Shown one piece after another: positions 1-5,722 of a DNA stretch of 6,856 nt. The stretch is taken from assembly GCA_031281855.1 (NCBI GenBank), contig JAITEW010000355.1, positions 1-6,856 of the forward strand, read 5' to 3'. The notes below the pieces were generated by a model. It made no database searches. It had not been told where the DNA came from and saw only the letters and a list, made by a program, of their open reading frames with translations. How positions within the stretch are numbered: the first letter of the stretch is position 1; every line of letters begins with the position of its first letter. Made by a program: the position numbers and the translations under genes. Source of the DNA: Treponema sp. Lineage in GTDB: Bacteria; Spirochaetota; Spirochaetia; Treponematales; Breznakiellaceae.

Positions 1-699
1 GCCCATGATACCGCTTCGGCAGTGGCGACTGTGGATTCAGGCGCCTTGTACATCAGTTCCGGCACCTGGAGCCTCCTTGGGGTTACCGGGGCTCCGGTTT
101 TGAGCCCTGAGGCCTGCGAGGCAGGGTACACCAACGAAGGCGCCCATGACGGGCGGATACGGCTTCTCAAAAACATCATGGGCCTCTGGGTCATCCAGTC
201 GGTGCGGCATGAACTGAACGACAAGTACAGCTTTGCCGAACTCGAGGCCATGGCCAGGGAGACCGAACAGAAAGCGCCGCAGGACTGGACCATTGATGTC
301 AATCTGCCCCGGTTCTTCGCGCCTTCTTCAATGATCTCAGAAATCAAAGACGAATACAAACGCACAGGGCAGAAGATTCCGGAAACCCCGGGGGAACTGG
401 CTTACTGCGTATACACAAGCCTGGCAAACTGCTATAAGATCGCCATCAGGGACCTGGAAAAAATCACGGGTAAAAACTACCCTTCTGTGTCTGTCATCGG
501 AGGCGGAAGCAAAGACGGTTACCTCAACGCCCTGACTGCTGCGTATACCGGAAAGCCGGTTTACGCCGGGCCCGCTGAGGCTACCGCTATCGGGAACATA
601 CTTTTGCAGATGAAGCAGGCCGGGGACCAGGCGGTAAAAGACGGCTTTGCCGGATTAGTCAAAAATTCTTTTGACGTAAAAGAATATAAAGGAAAATAA
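1..699 (+). CDS. rhaB: L-rhamnulokinase, C-terminal part (5' end outside window)
   Basis: The product is an ATP-dependent cytoplasmic sugar kinase of the FGGY family that phosphorylates L-rhamnulose to L-rhamnulose 1-phosphate, the second step of L-rhamnose catabolism. The frame is open from base 1, so the gene enters from the left; 232 residues are visible, about half of the usual 470-490. Family marks, counted from the first visible codon, are HDTASAV at 2-8, SSGTWSLLG at 19-27, a Lys-Asn-Ile-Met-Gly-Leu-Trp stretch near 57-63, the glycine-rich GGGSKDGYLN at 167-176 and GPAEATAIGN at 190-199. The last two correspond to the C-terminal ATPase-fold region of RhaB. The N-terminal sugar-binding domain is missing from the window. 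A GTG at 22 is internal and not the start. The gene ends in TAA 14 bases before rhaA, so the two are almost certainly cotranscribed. The assignment is confident over xylulokinase or fuculokinase because of the HDTASAV motif and the rhaA neighbour. Confidence 0.93.
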   Translation, partial: AHDTASAVATVDSGALYISSGTWSLLGVTGAPVLSPEACEAGYTNEGAHDGRIRLLKNIMGLWVIQSVRHELNDKYSFAELEAMARETEQKAPQDWTIDVNLPRFFAPSSMISEIKDEYKRTGQKIPETPGELAYCVYTSLANCYKIAIRDLEKITGKNYPSVSVIGGGSKDGYLNALTAAYTGKPVYAGPAEATAIGNILLQMKQAGDQAVKDGFAGLVKNSFDVKEYKGK

Positions 700-701
700 T
701 C

Positions 702-707
702 AGGAGG
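702..707 (+). promoter_or_regulatory. Ribosome binding site of rhaA
   Basis: A perfect AGGAGG lies between the rhaB stop and the rhaA ATG, with a 6-base spacer. It fixes the rhaA start at 714. Confidence 0.85.
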
Positions 708-713
708 CGCAGA

Positions 714-1946
714 ATGTACGAAAAAGCAAAAAGCGAATATCAAAAATGGGGTGTCGATGTTGAAGAGGCGGTAAAAAAATGCGCCTCCATTCCGGTTTCC
801 CTGCACTGCTGGCAGGGCGATGACGTAACGGGCTTTGAAAAAAGCGCCGGCCCCCTTTCGGGAGGCATACAGACTACAGGGAACTATCCCGGCAAGGCCC
901 GGAATAAGGATGAGCTCATGAAGGACCTGGAGTTCGTCTATTCCCTTATTCCGGGCAAAAAACGCCTCAACCTCCATGCCCACTACCTTATCGCCGATGA
1001 AGCGGTGTCGAGGGACAAAGTGGAACCCAGGCACTTTGAGCCGTGGCTCAATTGGGCTAAGAGCCGGGGCATCGGCCTCGATTTTAACGCCACGCCGTTC
1101 TCCCATCCTATGGCCTCAAGCGGCCTGACCCTTTCATCGCCGGATAAAAACATCCGGGATTTCTGGATCCGCCACTGCAAGGCTACGCGGAAAATAGCCG
1201 CATGGTTCGGCGAACAGCAGGGCAGCCCAAGCCTTCACGACATCTGGATTCCTGACGGCTTAAAGGACGTGCCTGCCGACAGGCTGGGGCCCAGGGAACG
1301 GCTCCGGGACGCGCTGGACGAGATTTATTCCGTCAAGTACAGCAAGGACCACATTGTCGATGTTGTGGAAAGCAAGCTCTTCGGCATAGGCCTTGAAAGC
1401 TATACCACAGGGTCGTCGGATTTCTATATCGGTTACGCCGCTTCCAGGGGCATCTACGTGCTTCTGGATAACGGCCACTACCACCCGACAGAGCTGGTGT
1501 CCGACAAAATATCCGCACTGCTGGCTATCTTCGACAAAGTGGCGCTTCACGTTACCCGGTCGGTCCGGTGGGATTCGGATCACGTGGTCCTTTTTGAAGA
1601 CGAGATCAGGGAGATTGCCAAGGAGATAATCCGCAACAAGGCAGAAAACCGGGTCCTTATCGGGCTGGATTATTTCGACGCCAGTATAAACCGCATCGCC
1701 GCGTGGGCAGTAGGGGCCCGGAACTTCCAGAAAGCCCTGCTCTACGCCCTGCTGTTTCCGCACGGGGAACTGAAGAAGCTCCAGGATTCGGGGAACTTTT
1801 CCAAACTCCTGGCTTTGCAGGAAGAGGTCAAAACCCTGCCCTTCGGCGCTGTGTGGAACGAATACCTTTCACGGGAAAAGGCGCCGGGCGCCGACTGGTA
1901 CAGCCAGGTTGAAAAGTACGAAAAGGATGTACTCTCAAAGCGATAG
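714..1946 (+). CDS. rhaA: L-rhamnose isomerase
   Basis: This cytoplasmic metal-dependent aldose-ketose isomerase converts L-rhamnose to L-rhamnulose, the first step of rhamnose use, and feeds the kinase encoded just upstream. The 410-residue protein is close to the 419 of the E. coli enzyme and appears complete, ending in TAG. It has the N-terminal SLHCWQGDDVTGFE block (29-42) and the conserved VESKLFGIG, LDNGHYHPTE, VRWDSDHV and GLDYFDASINR blocks. Aligned by eye with E. coli RhaA at a constant offset of 15, the known metal ligands are all kept: Glu219, Asp252, His279 and Asp319 for the structural site (E. coli 234, 267, 294, 334), and His255, Asp287 and Asp289 for the catalytic site (E. coli 270, 302, 304). 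It should therefore be active and probably Mn-dependent. The start is set by AGGAGG at 702-707. It is the second gene of a rhaB-rhaA operon; no rhaD aldolase follows in the window. Confidence 0.97.
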   Translation: MYEKAKSEYQKWGVDVEEAVKKCASIPVSLHCWQGDDVTGFEKSAGPLSGGIQTTGNYPGKARNKDELMKDLEFVYSLIPGKKRLNLHAHYLIADEAVSRDKVEPRHFEPWLNWAKSRGIGLDFNATPFSHPMASSGLTLSSPDKNIRDFWIRHCKATRKIAAWFGEQQGSPSLHDIWIPDGLKDVPADRLGPRERLRDALDEIYSVKYSKDHIVDVVESKLFGIGLESYTTGSSDFYIGYAASRGIYVLLDNGHYHPTELVSDKISALLAIFDKVALHVTRSVRWDSDHVVLFEDEIREIAKEIIRNKAENRVLIGLDYFDASINRIAAWAVGARNFQKALLYALLFPHGELKKLQDSGNFSKLLALQEEVKTLPFGAVWNEYLSREKAPGADWYSQVEKYEKDVLSKR

Positions 1947-1993
1947 TTAGCGGAAAATAGAAAAAGGAGGGCCTCCCCCCTGGCGGTTTCATT
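1947..1993 (+). other. 47-base gap between rhaA and exporter gene 1, with misplaced SD-like site
   Basis: The gap holds AGGAGG at 1965-1970, which lies 23 bases before the TTG at 1994 and is too far for normal initiation there. The site is half of an 11-base inverted repeat (GGAGG at 1966-1970, CCTCC at 1972-1976), which could weakly mask it. A run of six C follows (1975-1980). The only near-cognate start at a normal distance is CTG 1980-1982, but its frame differs from the exporter and closes after 8 codons at TAG 2004-2006. I see no convincing promoter and no hairpin followed by a T run. Confidence 0.5.
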
Positions 1994-3766
1994 TTGGGAA
2001 TTATAGTTAACTACCTAAAACCCTATTTCCTGAGAATGAGCGGGGGCCTCTCTATCAAATTTTTCGGTACTATCATGGATCTCCTCCTCCCGTGGATCCT
2101 GGCATACCTCATTGACGAGGTAGTCCCTCAAAAGAGTATTCCTTTAATACTCCTCTGGGGCGGAGGGATGATCCTCTGCGCCCTTCTGGCTGTAACCACT
2201 AATGTCATAGCCAACCGTATGGCTTCAGGCGTAGCCAGGGACGCGGTCAGGACCATACGGCACGACCTTTTTTCAAAAATTTCGTATTTAAGCTGTTCCC
2301 AAATCGACCGCCTTACTATCCCTTCCCTTATAGCCCGGCTCTCGTCGGATACCTACAACATCCACCGCCTGGTAAGCAGCATGCAGCGCATCGGTGTACG
2401 GGCGCCTATACTGCTTTTAGGAGGGATACTCATCACCCTTACCCTGGAACCCCGGCTTACCCTGGTGCTGCTGGCGACTATGCCCTTTACGGTTCTTGTA
2501 ATCCTCTTCGTGTTCCGTAAAGGCATCCCCCTTTATTCAAGACTGCAAGAAGGGGTGGATCACCTGGTCAGAGTTGTCAGGGAAAACGCCACAGGCATAC
2601 GGATCATCAAGGCCCTTTCCAGAGGGGATTATGAAAAACGCCGTTTTGCGGGAGCCAACGAGGAAGTTACGGGCAGGGAATTCAAGGCCAACATCATCAT
2701 GGGCATAACCAACCCCGCTATGTTCCTCCTCCTCAACTGGGGCCTGGTGGCGGTGATCCTCGCAGGGGCCTACAGGGTGAACGCAGGGCTTACCCCTCCG
2801 GGGGTGATTCTGGCGTTCCTCACCTACTTTACCATCATACTCAACGCCACCCTTTCTATCACCAGGATGTTCGTTATGTTATCCAGAGGAAGCGCTTCGG
2901 GAAAGCGTATCGCCGAGGTCCTGGCGCTGCAGGAGGATCTGAAACTGTACAGCAGGGATCATGTTGACAGCAACTGCCATATCAGTTTTGAAAACGTCAG
3001 TTTTTCTTATAACGAAAACCCTTCGGGCTCCGAACTTCTGGAAGGTTTGAGTTTCAGCTTAAAAAAGGGAGAGACTCTGGGCATACTGGGGGAAACAGGC
3101 TGCGGAAAGTCCACTATACTTCAGCTCCTGCTCAGGTTTTACGATCCTTCTTCGGGCCGCATACGGATTGACGGCGATGACATACGCGGCATACCGCCTG
3201 ACGAACTCTACGCCAAATTCGGAATCTGCTTCCAGAAAGACGTGCTCTTTGCGGATACTGTCAGGGAAAATGTCTCGTTCGGTAGGGATCTGGAAGAAAA
3301 GGAAATACTCCGCAGCCTTGGTTTCGCAAGGGCCGGTGAATTTGTGAACGAGCTTCCCGGGGGCCTGGATTACAACCTCGGTTCCAGGGGGGTCAATCTT
3401 TCCGGCGGCCAGCGGCAGCGGCTTCTTATCGCCAGGGCCCTTTCGTCTTCAGCAGAAGGCAGGGCGCCGGAGATTCTCATCCTGGACGATTCATCCAGCG
3501 CCCTGGATTACCGCACAGACGCCGAACTGCGCAGAAAACTCAGGGAGCATTTTACAGGAACCACTTCTATCATTGTGGCCCAGCGGATAAGCACGGTGAT
3601 GCAGGCGGATCACATTATGGTTATGGAACAGGGCCGCATTCTGGGTTACGGGACCCACGAAGAACTCATGGAAAGCTGCGGGCTGTACCGGGATATCTTC
3701 CGGTCCCAGATGGGCAGGCGGCCGGCCCCTGAAACCGGCAGGAAGGAGGCGGCAGGTGCCTTCTGA
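1994..3766 (+). CDS. Heterodimeric ABC exporter, degenerate-site subunit (TM287-like)
   Basis: This is a half-transporter with an N-terminal membrane domain and a C-terminal ATPase. Six membrane segments fall near residues 18-42, 49-72, 134-152, 154-174, 233-258 and 268-290. The ATPase (about 328-575) has A-loop Tyr339, Walker A GETGCGKST (366-374), Q-loop Gln414, signature LSGGQ (469-473) and Walker B with Asp498. The residue after Walker B is Asp499, not the catalytic Glu, and the H-loop position is Gln530, not His. This is the pattern of TM287-type subunits, which bind but hardly hydrolyse ATP in their own site. Its partner is the next gene, which overlaps it by 11 bases. The start is uncertain. 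TTG 1994 gives the usual YLKPY elbow helix at 7-11 but lacks a well-spaced ribosome binding site. ATT 1991 is adjacent, and ATG 2036 (residue 15) would remove the elbow. The substrate cannot be told from sequence; drug or lipid export is typical of the family. Confidence 0.93.
   Translation: MGIIVNYLKPYFLRMSGGLSIKFFGTIMDLLLPWILAYLIDEVVPQKSIPLILLWGGGMILCALLAVTTNVIANRMASGVARDAVRTIRHDLFSKISYLSCSQIDRLTIPSLIARLSSDTYNIHRLVSSMQRIGVRAPILLLGGILITLTLEPRLTLVLLATMPFTVLVILFVFRKGIPLYSRLQEGVDHLVRVVRENATGIRIIKALSRGDYEKRRFAGANEEVTGREFKANIIMGITNPAMFLLLNWGLVAVILAGAYRVNAGLTPPGVILAFLTYFTIILNATLSITRMFVMLSRGSASGKRIAEVLALQEDLKLYSRDHVDSNCHISFENVSFSYNENPSGSELLEGLSFSLKKGETLGILGETGCGKSTILQLLLRFYDPSSGRIRIDGDDIRGIPPDELYAKFGICFQKDVLFADTVRENVSFGRDLEEKEILRSLGFARAGEFVNELPGGLDYNLGSRGVNLSGGQRQRLLIARALSSSAEGRAPEILILDDSSSALDYRTDAELRRKLREHFTGTTSIIVAQRISTVMQADHIMVMEQGRILGYGTHEELMESCGLYRDIFRSQMGRRPAPETGRKEAAGAF
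3744..3749 (+). promoter_or_regulatory. Ribosome binding site of exporter gene 2, inside exporter gene 1
   Basis: AGGAGG lies within the last codons of the upstream gene, 6 bases before GTG 3756. Its spacing decides for GTG 3756 over the in-frame ATG at 3831, which has only a weak GCGGAA upstream. The position implies translational coupling of the two subunits. Confidence 0.8.
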
Positions 3767-5621
3767 ACGGGGGCCGGGAGCTGCCCTGGGCATCGGCCCT
3801 CCGGGCATCAGGAGCCCCAATTCCGCGGAAATGGAAGACGGGAGATCCAGGGCCAAGGTGCTGAAAACCGTCTACAGGCTCTGGCGCTATCTGGCCCAAA
3901 GGCGGTTCAGAATCGTCACGGCCCTGTTCCTCACGATCCTGAGCAACACCCTGGCCCTTTTGGGGCCGTTCCTTTCAGGCAAAGCTATCGACGCCATTGA
4001 GCCCGGCAAGGGCCTTGTGGTTTTTGAACGGGTGTTCTGGTACTGCGGATGGATGGGTTTCTTTTACCTGGTTTCGGCGATTCTGAACTACCTGCTTTCG
4101 GTGCAGATGATCTCTTTGAGCCAGGAAACAGCGAAGCAGATGAGAAAAGACGTGTTCGACAAACTCATGGAACTGCCGGTGAGTTTTTTTGATTCCCGCC
4201 AGACCGGGGATATTCTGAGCCGCATCTCCTATGACATCGACACGATAAACACCTCTCTGGCCAACGACCTTTTGCAGATATGCACCACAGCGGTTACGGT
4301 AGCGGGCTCCCTGGTAATGATGCTTTCAATCTCTCCGGTCCTGGGCGTTGTTTTTCTGGTAACCGTGCCGCTTGCGGGTATGTTTATCAGGCGCAACACA
4401 GCGCGGATAAATCGTTATTTCAGGATACGTTCGGCCAAACTCGGGGCTCTCAACGGTTTTGTGGAAGAGATCGTTTCAGGCCAGAAAACCATCAAGGCCT
4501 ACCGCAGGGAAAAAGTGACCATCTCCCGTTTCGACGCCTGCAACGAGGAAGCGGTCGTATCCTACTACGAGGCTGACTATTATTCCTCAAGCCTGGGGCC
4601 TATGGTCAACTTCATCAACAACCTCTCTCTCGCGCTTGTCAGCGTCCTGGGAGCCATACTCTACCTTCTGGGTTATTTGACATTAGGGAACATGAGTTCT
4701 TTCGTGCTCTATTCCCGGAAATTTTCAGGCCCCATTAACGAGGCGGCCAACATACTTTCCGAGATCCAGTCGGCTGCGGCCGCGGCGGACCGGGTCTTCA
4801 TGCTTTTGGACGAGCCGCCGGAAAAGCCCGATGCGGAAGGCGCCCCTGAACTGGGCGCCGTAGAGGGGGACGTGAAACTCGCGGGCGTAAGTTTCGGCTA
4901 CCGCAGGGATAAGCCTATCCTTAAAGACATAAGCCTCCGGGCGCCGCCGGGAAGCCTTATCGCCATTGTGGGCCAAACCGGCGCCGGCAAGACCACTATC
5001 ATCAACCTCCTGATGCGTTTTTACGATCCCTGGTCAGGGACTATCAGCATCGACGGCTGTTCGATAGAAGGCGTTACCCGGAAAAGCCTGCGCCTGGCGT
5101 TCGCCATGGTCCTCCAGGAAAGCTGGCTGTTCCAGGGCACGGTATACGAAAACATCGCCTACGGCTTTGAGGGAAGGGAAGGCAGCGCCGGCCCCATCGC
5201 CGCGGGGGATCTCAAAGAAAAGGTAATCGCAGCGGCCAAAGCCGCGCAGGCCCATAACTTCATCATGCAGCTCCCTAAGGGCTACGATACGGTGCTGAGC
5301 GAGGATGGGATCAACATCTCCCAGGGCCAGAAGCAGCTCCTCACCATAGCCAGGGCCATGCTCCTGGACGTGCGCATGCTTATCCTTGACGAAGCTACCA
5401 GCAACGTGGACACCCGTACGGAGATCCGCATCCAGGAAGCCATGCGTACCCTGATGAAAGACAAAACCTGTTTCGTCATAGCCCACCGGCTTTCCACGAT
5501 ACAGAACGCCGATTCGATCCTGGTCATGGAAGACGGAAAACTCGTTGAGCAGGGAACCCACGAAAGCCTCCTGACGCTTAACGGCGTGTACGCAGGGCTT
5601 TACGCCAGCCAGTTCGGGTGA
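3756..5621 (+). CDS. Heterodimeric ABC exporter, consensus-site subunit (TM288-like)
   Basis: This half-transporter is the partner of the upstream subunit. About 30 residues rich in Gly and Pro precede the first membrane segment region; TM288 has a comparable N-terminal extension. Membrane segments lie near 51-72, 92-116, 172-192, 194-211, 280-303 and 310-333. The ATPase has A-loop Tyr382, Walker A GQTGAGKTT (406-414), Q-loop Gln454, Walker B Asp545 with catalytic Glu546, D-loop SNVD (549-552) and H-loop His577. The signature is ISQGQ (521-525), with Gln in place of the first Gly of LSGGQ, as in TM288. In the dimer this altered signature faces the degenerate Walker A/B of subunit 1, while the good Walker B of this subunit faces the normal LSGGQ of subunit 1, giving one active ATP site. 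About 15 extra residues rich in Gly, Ala and Glu (472-486) lie between the Q-loop and the signature compared with TM288 as I recall it. The C-terminus (LYASQFG) is typical and complete. The start is GTG, 11 bases inside the upstream gene. Confidence 0.94.
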   Translation: MPSERGPGAALGIGPPGIRSPNSAEMEDGRSRAKVLKTVYRLWRYLAQRRFRIVTALFLTILSNTLALLGPFLSGKAIDAIEPGKGLVVFERVFWYCGWMGFFYLVSAILNYLLSVQMISLSQETAKQMRKDVFDKLMELPVSFFDSRQTGDILSRISYDIDTINTSLANDLLQICTTAVTVAGSLVMMLSISPVLGVVFLVTVPLAGMFIRRNTARINRYFRIRSAKLGALNGFVEEIVSGQKTIKAYRREKVTISRFDACNEEAVVSYYEADYYSSSLGPMVNFINNLSLALVSVLGAILYLLGYLTLGNMSSFVLYSRKFSGPINEAANILSEIQSAAAAADRVFMLLDEPPEKPDAEGAPELGAVEGDVKLAGVSFGYRRDKPILKDISLRAPPGSLIAIVGQTGAGKTTIINLLMRFYDPWSGTISIDGCSIEGVTRKSLRLAFAMVLQESWLFQGTVYENIAYGFEGREGSAGPIAAGDLKEKVIAAAKAAQAHNFIMQLPKGYDTVLSEDGINISQGQKQLLTIARAMLLDVRMLILDEATSNVDTRTEIRIQEAMRTLMKDKTCFVIAHRLSTIQNADSILVMEDGKLVEQGTHESLLTLNGVYAGLYASQFG

Positions 5622-5708
5622 TTCCGGGCATTGACGAAAGACATGCGGCTGCGGTTTAAGAAGCCTGCGGATGGTTTTTGGCAGCGGAGGTTCATTTTTT
5701 CCGCCGTT
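5622..5708. other. Convergent intergenic gap with inverted repeat
   Basis: This 87-base gap separates two converging exporter genes. It contains no gene. One arm of a 9-base inverted repeat lies in it (AGCCTGCGG, 5662-5670); the other (CCGCAGGCT, 5714-5722) covers the last codons of the minus-strand gene. Nested inside is a 5-base stem, GCGGA 5684-5688 with TCCGC 5700-5704. T runs (5674-5678 and 5695-5700) lie inside the loops and not after the stem, so it is a poor match to an intrinsic terminator in either direction. Confidence 0.5.
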
Positions 5709-5722
5709 CTATGCCGCAGGCT
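5662..5722. repeat. 9-base inverted repeat in convergent region, possible weak bidirectional terminator
   Basis: The arms AGCCTGCGG (5662-5670) and CCGCAGGCT (5714-5722) are exactly complementary with a 43-base loop, and two more A-T pairs can form inside it if G5713 is bulged out. Being symmetric, it could fold in transcripts from both converging genes. No T tract follows the stem on either strand, so a terminator role is an inference only. Confidence 0.3.

Noticed and set aside
561..1106. Minus-strand open frame of 181 codons opposite the rhaB/rhaA junction
   Set aside because: It spans the intergenic gap and two well-supported genes on the other strand, and shows no recognisable domain.
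1260..1763. Minus-strand open frame of 167 codons opposite rhaA
   Set aside because: It lies opposite the most conserved, metal-binding part of rhaA; its openness follows from codon bias of the real gene.
5034..5561. Minus-strand open frame of 175 codons opposite exporter gene 2
   Set aside because: It is antisense to the ATPase motifs of a complete exporter, with no domain of its own.
3831..5621. ATG 3831 as the start of exporter subunit 2
   Set aside because: GTG 3756 has a perfect AGGAGG at 6 bases, while ATG 3831 has only a weak upstream match; a comparable N-terminal extension exists in TM288.
5684..5704. Intrinsic terminator built on GCGGA/TCCGC
   Set aside because: Only 5 pairs, an 11-base loop, and the T run lies inside the loop and not after the stem.
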